Notes: generated by a model not told the origin, from the letters alone. Positions 38,367 through 46,763 are shown, numbered from the stretch's first letter. The stretch is DNA of 64,000 nt from Lysinibacillus_B sp042920265 (GCF_042920265.1 NZ_JBDQZI010000004.1:248001-312000), one strand, 5' to 3'. Translations and numbers: made by a program.

Positions 38367-38903
38367 CCAATCAATTTTGCTTTGTTGTTTATCCAACTCT
38401 TCTTGCTCGATGCCTAAATAGATCATCGTTTCACGTTGGCTAGTATGATTCAAAGCTGTCATTATAGTTGCAACATTATTGAATTTTTTATAGTGCTGAT
38501 AGCCGTATGTTTTACGTAACGTATGTGTCCCAATCTGCTCAAGTCCAAAATCATCTGCAAGCTCCCTTAATATTTCATATGCTCGTTTACGGGAAATCGG
38601 TTGATTGATGCCATTTCGAGACTTAAAAAGGTACTCTTCATTCGGCTTTTCCTGAATGTAATCACGCATAGCTTTTTTGAGTTCCTTCGTCATGCGTACT
38701 TGCCGGTACTTCCCTGTCTTTTCTTCAAAAAGCCGAATATCCCAGCCTTTTACATGCTTTACCTGAAGCTTTAAAATATCACTAATCCGAAAACCGCAAT
38801 GAATGCCTGTTAAAAACATTAAATGATTGCGTTTGTTCGTATCAAACAAGTAACGCTTAATTCGTGCAAGTAGCTCACGATCTCGAATCGGTTCTACCTT
38901 CAT
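38364..38903 (-). CDS. Small tyrosine recombinase beside ArpU (P1)
   Basis: 179 residues, catalytic domain only: GIHCGFRISDILKL (first Arg), IGTHTLRKTYGYQHY (HxxR) and a final Tyr in MIYLGIE. No N-terminal arm or core-binding domain. Translationally coupled to the ArpU gene (ATGA). A paralogue with the same context is in P2 at 59656-60240. A role in late control or multimer resolution is possible; the true phage integrase is elsewhere (52970-54130). Confidence 0.8.
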   Translation of the reverse strand: MKVEPIRDRELLARIKRYLFDTNKRNHLMFLTGIHCGFRISDILKLQVKHVKGWDIRLFEEKTGKYRQVRMTKELKKAMRDYIQEKPNEEYLFKSRNGINQPISRKRAYEILRELADDFGLEQIGTHTLRKTYGYQHYKKFNNVATIMTALNHTSQRETMIYLGIEQEELDKQQSKIDW

Positions 38904-39343
38904 AGGCTCACCTCATTTTTCATCTTGTGGTAAACCTCAATTTTCAACGCAAAAGCCAGGCGTAGCATTGCCTGCCATTTCTTTTTATAATAAGTTGTTT
39001 TTCCAATGTTTAGGTCCGTCCAAATATCAATATCGTAATCTGTCTCCATTTGAAGATAACGACGAACAATAATTTGACGTTCATCATGCTTTAAAGAAGC
39101 TACTGCTCGGTGAATCCAATCAAAATATCTCTCACGCTCTAATTCAAATTGTACACGTTCAATAGCTGCATTCTCCGTTTTACTGTTAAACTGATTCGAA
39201 CCACCAGGTGCTAATGCATATGCTGGTGTAATACTTGGCAGATGATCAGCAGGCAATGTCACCAAATACACACGATATTTTTCAAGCTTTTCCTCTAATG
39301 AAACCTTTGTTAGTTTTTCATCCACTCGTTGAATTGTTCTCAT
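38900..39343 (-). CDS. ArpU-family late transcription regulator (P1)
   Basis: 147 residues. KYRVYLVTLPADHLPSITPAY, SNQFNSKTENAAIERVQ and RQIIVRRYL followed by a helix-turn-helix (DLNIGKTTYYKKKWQAM) match ArpU/sigma-like phage regulators that switch on packaging and lysis genes. GGAGG upstream. The ATTC-N5-GGAAT element lies just 5' of this Shine-Dalgarno. Confidence 0.8.
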   Translation of the reverse strand: MRTIQRVDEKLTKVSLEEKLEKYRVYLVTLPADHLPSITPAYALAPGGSNQFNSKTENAAIERVQFELERERYFDWIHRAVASLKHDERQIIVRRYLQMETDYDIDIWTDLNIGKTTYYKKKWQAMLRLAFALKIEVYHKMKNEVSL

Positions 39344-39358
39344 TTCCTGTTCCTCCTC

Positions 39359-39373
39359 ATTCTAAAATGGAAT
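39359..39373. promoter_or_regulatory. ATTC-N5-GGAAT element before arpU (P1)
   Basis: ATTCTAAAATGGAAT, 15 bp, next to the ribosome binding site. Related elements lie at 45308-45322 and 60890-60904 in the same position relative to other genes. Confidence 0.4.
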
Positions 39374-39405
39374 AGTCATTTGAAATTACATTTTGATAAA
39401 ATAAA

Positions 39406-39457
39406 AAGAAGACAACAAAAGACGGCAGCGTTTTGCTGCTATCGATTGTTGTCCTCC
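39406..39457 (-). terminator. Long terminator after the P1 variable membrane gene
   Basis: Outer arms GAAGACAACAA / TTGTTGTCCTC and inner arms GCAGC / GCTGC, then T-rich text on the minus strand. The same structure with other loop bases is at 60933-60988. It overlaps the last codons of the membrane protein gene. Confidence 0.7.
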
Positions 39458-40266
39458 AGATGGCTGGTAGAACCTTGTGCAAATATATTATTGTTATTTT
39501 CCTTTTCTTCTATTAAGATATCTAAGATACTAATTAAAAAGTTTATTCTTCTATTTCTCTCTGTAAAAGTAAATAAAACTTGATAAGTTAAAAAATATAC
39601 AGTGAATGCTATAGAAGTATACAATATTAAATATGAATGAATTTGATAACGTGTTAATTCATCAATGATTTTAAAGATTTCCTGACTCCCAACCTTATTG
39701 GTTATATATTCTTTAATTTTAGGTATAAAAAGGGTTGTTATAAAAGTTGCTAATAAAGTTATCAAATACACATTAATTTTATTAAATAAACTCTTTTTAG
39801 TCCTACTATAAAGGAATGTTCTAAAAATTTTAAAGTAAAGTAAATTATCTTCTAACTTAGTTTTTATAATATTAGTAATTTCCTTCAAATTTTCAGTGTC
39901 ATCATATTCACTCGATGCTCCATCTCCAAACATATTTCTTAAAAACTTACTTGATACTGCATCTTCTCCTAACCATGTATACAAGGTACTATTGTATGGA
40001 GATGTAGTTTTATCAAGTAATAAGTCTGTTTTTTTGAAAAGCCATCCGAATGACACTAATAGTAACGCTGTAAATATTAAAGATAATGTAAAAAAACTTA
40101 GTGAATAAATAATGGCTCCAAATTCACCAAATACTTCTATTAGAACATCAATATAGATTTGACTCTCTAAAACTTTAAACAATAAAATTAAAATTACAAT
40201 CCATTTTATAAATTTAAAATAATTGTTTTTGAAAATAGTTCTAAGTTTAACATTGAAATTACTCAA
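39439..40266 (-). CDS. Variable-slot membrane protein, 275 aa (P1)
   Basis: Four hydrophobic helices in two pairs (about 16-35/45-72 and 166-187/208-235), with a soluble loop of about 90 residues between them. AT-rich. It overlaps xtrA by 4 bases and ends in a conserved terminator. In P2 the same position holds a different membrane protein. No family recognised; its slot suggests accessory cargo, such as superinfection exclusion. Confidence 0.6.
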   Translation of the reverse strand: MSNFNVKLRTIFKNNYFKFIKWIVILILLFKVLESQIYIDVLIEVFGEFGAIIYSLSFFTLSLIFTALLLVSFGWLFKKTDLLLDKTTSPYNSTLYTWLGEDAVSSKFLRNMFGDGASSEYDDTENLKEITNIIKTKLEDNLLYFKIFRTFLYSRTKKSLFNKINVYLITLLATFITTLFIPKIKEYITNKVGSQEIFKIIDELTRYQIHSYLILYTSIAFTVYFLTYQVLFTFTERNRRINFLISILDILIEEKENNNNIFAQGSTSHLEDNNR

Positions 40267-40460
40267 AACTCCTCACCCTCGTCCCATTTAACACGTTTCA
40301 CCTGCCCTTGGTGTGTGACGATTTTGGTTTCGGCAAAGGCAGGAAGCTCGGCGACTTTGGCTTTGCCTTTTGACAATATAATCACACAACTGTCAGGCAA
40401 TTCCATTATATCAAGTGCGAGCTTCCCATCAACATTTATTTTCAATTCTTGCATTCTCAT
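40263..40460 (-). CDS. xtrA: XtrA/YqaO-family small phage protein (P1)
   Basis: 65 residues; NELPD-like MELPDSCVIILSKGKAK and the end THQGQVKRVKWDEGEEF are the hallmark of the XtrA/YqaO family found upstream of late regulators in PBSX and skin. Function unknown. AGGGGTG precedes the ATG. P2 carries a mutated paralogue. Confidence 0.78.
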   Translation of the reverse strand: MRMQELKINVDGKLALDIMELPDSCVIILSKGKAKVAELPAFAETKIVTHQGQVKRVKWDEGEEF

Positions 40461-40488
40461 ACAGACACCCCTCTGATATAATTAAATT

Positions 40489-40547
40489 GACGCAATCAAA
40501 GGGTTGTCCTAAATCATAGCTACGGTTCCCGCCGTAGCTTTCTTTTT
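40489..40547 (+). ncRNA. Candidate plus-strand small RNA upstream of xtrA (P1)
   Basis: Plus-strand promoter: -35 TTCTCA at 40454, 17-bp spacer, extended -10 TGATATAAT ending at 40482. About 35 bases later comes AGCTACGG / CCGTAGCT followed by TTTCTTTTT. No ORF. It is antisense to the leader between two minus-strand genes. The arrangement is repeated in P2 (61890-61948). Confidence 0.4.
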
Positions 40548-40764
40548 AACTGCTTACTAATAACCAACTCAAAAATTGATAGCAACCTATTTTATCCTTA
40601 AAGCCTAGGTGCACATCGTCGTTCTCCACTTCATAGAATTTGTCAGTTAAACGGACTGTGTGAGCATCTATTAGAATTTCATCATCTGGCTGGAGCTGCT
40701 CTAACTTTTGATACACGGGATCATCATGCAAACCAATTATTTCGTAAATATTTAGGTTATCCAT
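40546..40764 (-). CDS. Small phage protein (72 aa), paralogue in P2
   Basis: Acidic; contains DAHTVRLTDKFYEVE and DKIGCYQFLSWLL, shared with the truncated P2 ORF at 61947. Function not recognised. Ends directly at the hairpin of the plus-strand unit. Confidence 0.6.
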   Translation of the reverse strand: MDNLNIYEIIGLHDDPVYQKLEQLQPDDEILIDAHTVRLTDKFYEVENDDVHLGFKDKIGCYQFLSWLLVSS

Positions 40765-40848
40765 TACGCTATTCCTTTCTTTGGCTTATTTGCTACAGAC
40801 AATCAATTATTAAATAAATCAATAGTTATACTGAAGGAGGATTTTATT

Positions 40849-41061
40849 ATGGCTACATATAAACAAATCCAAGAATATGTTAAGAACTATTCTGGATATA
40901 CTCCAAAAACTTGTTGGATTGCACATATGAAAGAAATTTGTGGTTTACAACCAAAGATGTCAGCACGAAGATATTCTCCTGATTCACGAGTGCACCCTTG
41001 TCCAGAATCAAAACAAAACGATATAAAAGCAGCCTTCCGACATTTTAATATGATTCCATAA
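40849..41061 (+). CDS. Small conserved protein on the opposite strand (70 aa)
   Basis: MATYKQIQEYVKNYSGYTPK...HFNMIP; the TCWIAHMKEICGL and NPCP-like HPCPESKQ motifs recall a widespread short family of unknown function also found outside phages. GAAGGAGG lies 8 bases before the ATG. Opposite orientation to the early operon suggests independent expression in the lysogen. Confidence 0.65.
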   Translation: MATYKQIQEYVKNYSGYTPKTCWIAHMKEICGLQPKMSARRYSPDSRVHPCPESKQNDIKAAFRHFNMIP

Positions 41062-41163
41062 TTTAAGGAGGATAATCCTCTTTCTTTTCCAATTCATAGT
41101 ACCTATTAATTTTGCCTTAACACACTATGTTGTCCCCAAATCCCTGTCGAAATTTTAGGTAAA

Positions 41164-41241
41164 CTAACTTTTTGCGATTGGTGGTTTAACATCTTTTCCC
41201 GTAGGAAATTTCTTAGTAATTGTTACTTTATTATTTGACAT
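41164..41241 (-). CDS. Very small phage protein (25 aa)
   Basis: MSNNKVTITKKFPTGKDVKP..., GAGG 7 bases before the ATG. Short basic peptide in the early operon. Too short for family assignment. Confidence 0.4.
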   Translation of the reverse strand: MSNNKVTITKKFPTGKDVKPPIAKS

Positions 41242-41268
41242 AAATAACCTCTTCTTTTGACGGAATGC

Positions 41269-41769
41269 TTAGTTAGCTTCATAACGAGCGACTTCTGTGA
41301 TAATACAATCCGCTAAATTTGGGTAATCTGACTTGAATTTTTCAATGGCTTGTTGCTCGTTAGATGCCGAAACAAATCCATGCATACTATGGTTCGGGAA
41401 ACCTTCTAAATGAAACGTCAATTGCCATCCCAATATGCATGATTTTAAAACCTGGAAGAAATCTTCTTGCGGTATATTGTAAAAGCGTTTAATTTCAGCT
41501 AAATTCGGATGATTATCTAGGATTAAATCCTCCAACGTACAAAGTTCACCATTTTCAACTTCGACAAAATCATTATCCATATCATATTTAATTTGATGAA
41601 ATGCTTTCTCTTCCACGATGTACTCAGGTAACGTGTATGCATCATAAGCTGGACGTGGTAAATAAACCACATTACCGTCAATCATATAGCTAGTACACTT
41701 TTCTAAACCTGTGATTAAACATTTATCCGGTGCTGCATCAAGCGCCACCTTCATTTCTTCTGTTGACAT
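41269..41769 (-). CDS. Early phage protein (166 aa)
   Basis: Acidic protein; no motif recognised. The C-terminal half looks like a compact alpha/beta domain (GWQLTFHLEGF...SASNEQQAIEKFKSDYP), which resembles a ubiquitin-like or DUF-type phage fold. Overlaps the zinc-ribbon gene by one base. Confidence 0.6.
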   Translation of the reverse strand: MSTEEMKVALDAAPDKCLITGLEKCTSYMIDGNVVYLPRPAYDAYTLPEYIVEEKAFHQIKYDMDNDFVEVENGELCTLEDLILDNHPNLAEIKRFYNIPQEDFFQVLKSCILGWQLTFHLEGFPNHSMHGFVSASNEQQAIEKFKSDYPNLADCIITEVARYEAN

Positions 41770-42218
41770 TATTTCTTGCTCCCTTCATTTTCAGATTTTC
41801 TTTGTGCGTCAATACGTTCAAGAATTCTGCCATTTACAAACTTTGCACCATAAAATCTAGTTAACTCCGCCAACATAAACGGCTCGTCACAGCATGGACA
41901 AATTGGATGCATTTGATTGTTGCCAGCACGCGTCTTACTTTCAAGTTCTTTGATGATTTTTAAATGAGGCTTGTAATTGTCTAAATCTTTCTTTTGCTGT
42001 AAAGACTTTTCAAGTCGTTCATTTATTTCATCAAATCTTGCTCCCATCGCTGAAACCACTTCAAACGGATCTCTTTCAGCTTGGCAATGTTGGCAATATA
42101 ACTTGCGATTTTTTGTATCAATTGTTACGTGCAAGCTGTTACATTCACACAACTTGTTCCTATTTCGTTCAAATTTTATTAAATCAATACTCATGACGTT
42201 CTCTGGTAACTGTTCCAA
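41769..42218 (-). CDS. Zinc-ribbon early phage protein
   Basis: 149 residues. CECNSLHVTIDTKNRKLYCQHC makes one zinc ribbon, and CPCC near the C-terminus hints at a second. A helical segment (RFDEINERLEKSLQQKKDLD) links them. TTG start with AAGGAG upstream. Probably nucleic-acid binding; exact role unknown. Confidence 0.6.
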   Translation of the reverse strand: MEQLPENVMSIDLIKFERNRNKLCECNSLHVTIDTKNRKLYCQHCQAERDPFEVVSAMGARFDEINERLEKSLQQKKDLDNYKPHLKIIKELESKTRAGNNQMHPICPCCDEPFMLAELTRFYGAKFVNGRILERIDAQRKSENEGSKK

Positions 42219-42254
42219 AAAAATCACTCCTTACTTACTCCACAAAATGTTTTA

Positions 42255-42527
42255 TCAAAGTGCATTTTTTAACGTTTCTACAGCTGCATCTTCGTCGTAG
42301 CGTTCTGTAATTAATTCGATAGCTTCCTCAATCGCCTGCCTTAAAATACTTTTGTCAGTGCGTAAATCGAAATTATCCTCTTTTTCAGCCTGGAGTTCAG
42401 CTTTCAAATCACTTAATTCCTTGATCGCATCAATGCCTTTTTGCAATACAATAGGGATTAAATAATCAAACGCCTCGTTTTCTTTAATTAACTTTTCTAA
42501 CACCTCAATACAGACTTGTTCGTCCAT
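42255..42527 (-). CDS. Early phage protein, coiled (90 aa)
   Basis: Starts MDEQVCIEVLEKLI after GGGAG. Predicted almost entirely helical (LKAELQAEKEDNFDLRTDKSILRQAIEEAI). Not recognised. Confidence 0.55.
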   Translation of the reverse strand: MDEQVCIEVLEKLIKENEAFDYLIPIVLQKGIDAIKELSDLKAELQAEKEDNFDLRTDKSILRQAIEEAIELITERYDEDAAVETLKNAL

Positions 42528-42669
42528 TTCGTCTGCTCCCTTCCTAAGCAAAATGTTTCTTATACCACTCATTATCTGAATAAATTTAACTGTGCAATTA
42601 CCACCGTCTCACCACCTAGCAAACCCTATAAAAGAAACAATTTGGAAGTGCATTTCAAAAAAATATACG

Positions 42670-42789
42670 CTACACATCGTTGTACATCTTTAGCAGTTCT
42701 TCATCCGACATATTGCGTAACATTTCCTCTGCATAGTTTTTACGTAGAATGATGATTGCAATTAGCTCCTCGCGTTCTTCTTTAGACAA
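42670..42789 (-). CDS. BH0509-like small phage protein (39 aa)
   Basis: Reads LSKEEREELIAIIILRKNYA...MSDEELLKMYNDV, matching the short BH0509-type phage family. AAGGGGTG stands ahead of TTG (or an earlier GTG at 42795). Function unknown. Confidence 0.6.
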   Translation of the reverse strand: MSKEEREELIAIIILRKNYAEEMLRNMSDEELLKMYNDV

Positions 42790-42809
42790 TTCCACTCACC
42801 CCTTGGCTA

Positions 42810-43679
42810 TTAATCTCCTAGCTTGGCCAACACCTTTTGACGTTCTCGTTCAAAGTCAATGTCTGCATTTGTTGCTATTCCCGAAGCAGGTGCAGCTGGT
42901 TGTTGTTCGTTACGATTAGCAAACCATTCTGGGACAACTTCTTGGCGTCCTTGTTGTTTACGTGGTGGCTGCTGCCTACGTTGTTGTTTTTGTGCCTCGT
43001 AACGAAGTTTATCGGCTTGGACATCGCTAATTGTTTTTAAGCGTTTGTTACTCCAGTCTTTTAAAATTGTTTCGACGTAGTTCCAGCGTATAGCATTGTT
43101 TTCTATCGCTAGTTTCATAGCATGTATGACAAGCTCCTCGGATAAATCATCTAACCAAGCATTCATTTTTTCTAGCACGTATGCAGATAAGGCACCGAAT
43201 CCGTTTTGCTCGTAAAATGCAAATGCGTTTAATTTTTTCGGTTGTTGGGGCGTAGCCTTATCATCATCATAATTATTTAGTAAATTATTATTTAGTTTAT
43301 TATTACTTATTAGTGACGAGTTTTCCGTTAACGGTTGTTCCGTTGTCGGATTTACCGTTAACGGATTTTCAGTTGACGGCTGTTTGTTTGGTGTTTCGAA
43401 AACTAAAAATACCGTCTGTCCAAATTTCCCGCGCTCGCTACGTGACTGCTCCTTCTGGATGTACCCTGCTTCCTGCAACTCCTTCACAATCGCTTTTGTG
43501 GCATCTCTACCGTTCTTGCTACGAGTGGTTAAGTCTGCGATGTTAAACGTCCAATCGTTTGGTAGCGAGAGCATATATGCAAGTAACCCCTTTGCCTGCC
43601 AACTGATCTGAGGATTATTTAAAAACCCCTTGTCTAACACGACAAAGTTTTCGGTCTTGTTGATTCTAAAAGTTGTCAC
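42810..43679 (-). CDS. DnaD-like replication initiator with N-terminal winged helix
   Basis: 289 residues from GTG at 43679 (GGGGGA 8 bases upstream). Residues 1-90 resemble replisome-organiser winged helices (NPQISWQAKGLLAYMLSLPNDWTFN...LQEAGYI). A low-complexity linker (LTVNPTTEQPLTEN) encodes 15-bp DNA repeats, then a DnaD-domain region (FYEQNGFGALSAYVLEKMNAW...WNYVETILKDW). It should bind the origin and load the host helicase. No phage-encoded helicase loader was seen. Confidence 0.82.
   Translation of the reverse strand: MTTFRINKTENFVVLDKGFLNNPQISWQAKGLLAYMLSLPNDWTFNIADLTTRSKNGRDATKAIVKELQEAGYIQKEQSRSERGKFGQTVFLVFETPNKQPSTENPLTVNPTTEQPLTENSSLISNNKLNNNLLNNYDDDKATPQQPKKLNAFAFYEQNGFGALSAYVLEKMNAWLDDLSEELVIHAMKLAIENNAIRWNYVETILKDWSNKRLKTISDVQADKLRYEAQKQQRRQQPPRKQQGRQEVVPEWFANRNEQQPAAPASGIATNADIDFERERQKVLAKLGD
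43270..43379. other. Candidate prophage replication origin inside the initiator gene
   Basis: Four iterons spaced exactly 15 bp: CCGTTAACGG (43325), CCGTTGTCGG (43340), CCGTTAACGG (43355), CAGTTGACGG (43370). A ~45-bp stretch of almost pure A/T lies directly to the left and could be the unwinding element. Origins inside the initiator gene are common in temperate phages of Firmicutes. Confidence 0.55.
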
Positions 43680-44317
43680 AGTACGGCTCCCCCTTCCCAA
43701 CTCGCAATAAAGCACAAAGCATCCTGCAATTGATGCTGCTTAATATCTCGATAGGAATCCACGTGGTATCTCACTTTGAGCGATGAGTATAGCTTGCTAA
43801 AAAGTGCCGGACGTTGTGAAGCTGTTTTACAAAGCTGATATACTCGCTCTCCTACTGCTCTTTGCACACGCTTTTGTTCACCTGAATGCAATGTCATTTG
43901 CTGCTCAATTTGTAATACACGATTTTCCAATGCAATCAACCTCTTTTCGTCATACGGCAATGCCTGTGTTTGTACTTGTTGCAGTTGCTGTGTCACCTTG
44001 TAATACTGTGAAACAAGCATGTTATACGCTTGCCATGCCTTATCCGTGTTCAAAGACTTAGCAAGTAAAAATGCTCCCTGTTCGGTCCACAAATAAAGCA
44101 CTGATACGAATTTAAGGGTGGCGTCATTTTGTCGCTCGCCTTTGAATTGCTTTAACTCATCACCAGATAACGAAAAATAATGTAACCCATGCTCAAACCG
44201 ATCTTTGTTGCGTTGGAAGTTGCGATTAACAGTTTTCGTCTCTGCTTCGTATGCATCAGCAATTTGAGCTGTCGTTAAAACACGCTGCCCTTCTCGCTCA
44301 ATTACGTATAAATCCAT
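43676..44317 (-). CDS. ORF6N-domain phage regulatory protein
   Basis: 213 residues from the ATG that follows AAAGGAGA. LTTAQIADAYEAETKTVNRNFQRNKDRF is the ORF6N DNA-binding pattern; VLYLWTEQGAFLLAKSL continues it. The C-terminus is coiled-coil plus a basic tail. ORF6N proteins are often antirepressors or early regulators. Overlaps the initiator start by 4 bases. Confidence 0.75.
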   Translation of the reverse strand: MDLYVIEREGQRVLTTAQIADAYEAETKTVNRNFQRNKDRFEHGLHYFSLSGDELKQFKGERQNDATLKFVSVLYLWTEQGAFLLAKSLNTDKAWQAYNMLVSQYYKVTQQLQQVQTQALPYDEKRLIALENRVLQIEQQMTLHSGEQKRVQRAVGERVYQLCKTASQRPALFSKLYSSLKVRYHVDSYRDIKQHQLQDALCFIASWEGGAVL

Positions 44318-44371
44318 GACAATCTCCTTTCTTGAAGGGTAACGACAATTCGTCGCCACCCCTGAAACGAT

Positions 44372-44548
44372 TTATTTTTCTTCTAACATCGCAATTGTGT
44401 CTTTAATGCCTGAAACACGAGCCATTTGAACGCTGTATGCTGCTTTGGTTTTTGCATATTCAAAGTCCGTTTCTGCATTTGCAACATCCAGTGCAAGATC
44501 CGTTAGCAATTCCTGCTCATCAGCTAAAAATTGTTTAATTTTATCCAT
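44372..44548 (-). CDS. Small early phage protein (58 aa)
   Basis: MDKIKQFLADEQELLTDLAL..., helical and acidic, GGAGG 7 bases ahead of the ATG. Not recognised. Confidence 0.6.
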   Translation of the reverse strand: MDKIKQFLADEQELLTDLALDVANAETDFEYAKTKAAYSVQMARVSGIKDTIAMLEEK

Positions 44549-44585
44549 GGTTGTACCTCCATTAATGATTTGATATAATGGAAGA

Positions 44586-44662
44586 ACATAGTATGAACTG
44601 ATTCCTCGTGCAAAAGTTATCAGTCTGGCGCAAGTACTCCTCTAAAGTGCTTGTGCTTTTTT
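44586..44662 (+). ncRNA. Candidate plus-strand small RNA in the early region
   Basis: TTGTAC (44551-44556), 17-bp spacer and extended TGATATAAT (-10 at 44574-44579) precede about 50 bases containing ACTGAT/ATCAGT and an 11-bp terminator stem GCGCAAGTACT / AGTGCTTGTGC ending in six T. No start codon with ribosome site. Antisense to the 3' end of the gene at 44642-45007. Confidence 0.45.
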
Positions 44663-45007
44663 ATGTTCTTCACTTGTTTTAAGCTCACATGCAGTGAGTA
44701 TAATTCCATCAATAACAACACTGTAATGAATCCAACATTCTCCGTTGCTGTTTATTTCCCGTGTGTTTACATCCGTTAAACCTAAGGCATGGAATGCGCT
44801 ATTACTAAAATGCACTTGTAGCCCCTCTAACCCTTCTATTATGCTAAGTATCCCGATTTCTCTAGCTCGATCCGTAACTTCATTTTGCAAACGGATATAA
44901 ATTTGATGACTACTAAATAATTCGAGTTCCATCGACCTCTCAAAAGCTTCTTTAATCTGTTTTTTCATATCCTCTGCGTATTCAATAAATGCCTTAATTT
45001 CCTCCAT
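44642..45007 (-). CDS. Early phage protein (121 aa)
   Basis: Starts MEEIKAFIEYAEDMKK with AAGGAG upstream. Alpha-helical N-terminus and beta-rich C-terminus (EINSNGECWIHYSVVIDG). No family recognised. Confidence 0.55.
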   Translation of the reverse strand: MEEIKAFIEYAEDMKKQIKEAFERSMELELFSSHQIYIRLQNEVTDRAREIGILSIIEGLEGLQVHFSNSAFHALGLTDVNTREINSNGECWIHYSVVIDGIILTACELKTSEEHKKAQAL

Positions 45008-45023
45008 CCCTATCACTCTCCTT

Positions 45024-45290
45024 TTATAAAAACCAAATTACTAGTCCACCAATAACCGGCAGTAATTGCTGTAAAATTGTGATCCCGTCCATACCATACA
45101 TAAATGCAATAGCAACCTCTTGGGCATTCGTTTGACGGAACCAGTCAGCAAATGTAAGTGCATCAGGTACTTTATGGTCATTCTCAAACTTGGAAATACA
45201 TGCTTGTGTACGATTCATCCGATGTGCCAACTCTTCCTGTGAAAGTTCAGCACGTTCGCGACAAGCCTTCATAATTGCGCCTAGCTTCAC
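45024..45290 (-). CDS. XRE-family small protein with C-terminal membrane helix
   Basis: 88 residues from the GTG 8 bases after GGAGG. Helix-turn-helix at about 5-55 (LSQEELAHRMNRTQACISKFEN). The last ~15 residues (LLPVIGGLVIWFL) are hydrophobic and could anchor it in the membrane, an uncommon feature. Preceded by ATTCC-N5-GGAAT. Confidence 0.65.
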   Translation of the reverse strand: MKLGAIMKACRERAELSQEELAHRMNRTQACISKFENDHKVPDALTFADWFRQTNAQEVAIAFMYGMDGITILQQLLPVIGGLVIWFL

Positions 45291-45307
45291 CGCATACACC
45301 TCCTTTC

Positions 45308-45322
45308 ATTCCAAGTTGGAAT
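45308..45322. promoter_or_regulatory. ATTCC-N5-GGAAT element before the XRE gene
   Basis: ATTCCAAGTTGGAAT, 4 bases 5' of AAAGGAGG on the minus strand. Same location relative to its gene as in two late-control operons. Confidence 0.45.
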
Positions 45323-45464
45323 ACCATATTCAGTTCAACAAAGTTAAAATTTTTTATAAGAAGAAACTCTATATCCTCTAGATCCCTCTCAATAATTCCC
45401 GCATAAATACCCTCGCAAAAAACCATTTATATAGGGTTGCGACAAAGTGTCGTGCCCCTCCCCA

Positions 45465-45767
45465 TTAACTAATTGCTTTAAACGACTTCGCATTTTTGTT
45501 AATCCATTGCGTATTGTCCTCAATCCATCGCATTAGCAAATGCGTGGGAATCAAGGTACCAGCTTCACGAAGTACTGGAAAATCAGCTCGGGCTAATAAC
45601 TCTGCTGCTTTTGTATCTTTAATATGGAAAAGCTCTTTTAACTCTTCTTTTGTTAGCAATGGTGGCAATTCCTTAATCTGAATTGGTTTTTGAGCTGCTA
45701 GTCCGATTTGAACTTCTTCACGGATCATCTCGCGAAATGCTGTTGTATCGAATTGAAAATTAATCAC
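45465..45767 (-). CDS. Excisionase-like DNA-binding protein
   Basis: 100 residues; LTKEELKELFHIKDTKAAELLARADFPVLREAG is a winged-helix/MerR-like excisionase pattern. GTG at 45767 lies 8 bases after GGAGG. Could serve as Xis for the P1 integrase or as an early regulator; it is far from int, so this is unsure. Confidence 0.6.
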   Translation of the reverse strand: MINFQFDTTAFREMIREEVQIGLAAQKPIQIKELPPLLTKEELKELFHIKDTKAAELLARADFPVLREAGTLIPTHLLMRWIEDNTQWINKNAKSFKAIS

Positions 45768-45824
45768 TCCAACCACCTCCTTCCAAATATTTGCTATAAT
45801 CACCTTGAAAGTGAGGTGATTATT

Positions 45825-46367
45825 TTGGAGTGGTTTAACAATTTGGACATATCAAATAAAATTGCAATTGTCAGTGCATTAGCAACTTTTTCGGTGTCTA
45901 TTATCTCTACAATTATTGCTTTATTAGCACTTAGGACTACCAAAAAATCAATAACTGAGGCAAATAGACCCTATGTTGTTATAGCTATTGAAACCATTGA
46001 AACTGGCTTCTACGCAAAATATCTAGTTATAAAAAATTACGGAACAACTGGAGCCTATATAGATTTCGTGAAAACAAATCATGAATTTAAAAATACCTAC
46101 TTTAATAACTTCATAAAAGATTTAACAACGAGATTTATAGCACCAGGCCAAAGTTTTGTCTCGTACTTAGATATAGAACCAGAAGAAGCTCAAATGGAAT
46201 TTGAAATTCAATATTCAAGCCCCTTAGGGAAATATCAAGAACGGTTTACCTTAAATGAAAAACTGTATAAACATCAAGTTCGAAAAAGTGTTAATCAATC
46301 ACAATTAAGTGAACTCTCAAACGTCCTAAATAATGTTTTTCATGCACAAGATAAATCAAAAATTTAG
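45825..46367 (+). CDS. Membrane-anchored moron protein (180 aa)
   Basis: Starts at TTG 45825 after GAGGTGA; one hydrophobic helix (about 14-36) and a long soluble domain (ITEANRPYVVIAIETIETG...IAPGQSFVSYLDIEPEE). It opposes the early operon and has its own extended -10 (TGCTATAAT ending 45800). AT-rich. Probably expressed in the lysogen; function unknown. Confidence 0.62.
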   Translation: MEWFNNLDISNKIAIVSALATFSVSIISTIIALLALRTTKKSITEANRPYVVIAIETIETGFYAKYLVIKNYGTTGAYIDFVKTNHEFKNTYFNNFIKDLTTRFIAPGQSFVSYLDIEPEEAQMEFEIQYSSPLGKYQERFTLNEKLYKHQVRKSVNQSQLSELSNVLNNVFHAQDKSKI

Positions 46368-46549
46368 TTTTCTTGAACAAAATATCGTTTACTAATTTTA
46401 AATTGGATATTCAACTGATCTATATTTATTCGAGCTTCTTTTTGAAGCTCGTCTAAAAAGTCATTTATAATTTCACTAACACTCTCATTCACCCCAATGA
46501 GAAACTCTACATTAACATTTGTTGAAATTTTATTATTCATTAAAGTCAT
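46364..46549 (-). CDS. Small early phage protein (61 aa)
   Basis: MTLMNNKISTNVNVEFLIG..., AAGGGGTG ahead of the ATG at 46549. Overlaps the 3' end of the plus-strand moron by 4 bases. Not recognised. 46,589-46,763 contains no gene. Confidence 0.5.
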   Translation of the reverse strand: MTLMNNKISTNVNVEFLIGVNESVSEIINDFLDELQKEARINIDQLNIQFKISKRYFVQEN

Positions 46550-46763
46550 CCTCTTCACCCCTTCCAAATATTCAGTAGGATTCCCCATCCTATCGCCGAA
46601 CTATGTTTAACAAGGATCGTGATTTCGTAATGAAACTTGTTTATAACGTAGTCGACAACCACAAATCTTTTTGGGTTACTGTTTCTTTCACAACTACCCG
46701 TTTTAAAGTTAGATGTACATGCCACAAAAAGACTGAGGAAAATCTTATATTAGCTCTAAAAAT

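Noticed and set aside
38364..38903. Small recombinase as the P1 integrase
   Set aside because: It lacks arm and core-binding domains and is far from both att repeats; the full-length integrase at 52970-54130 lies next to attR.
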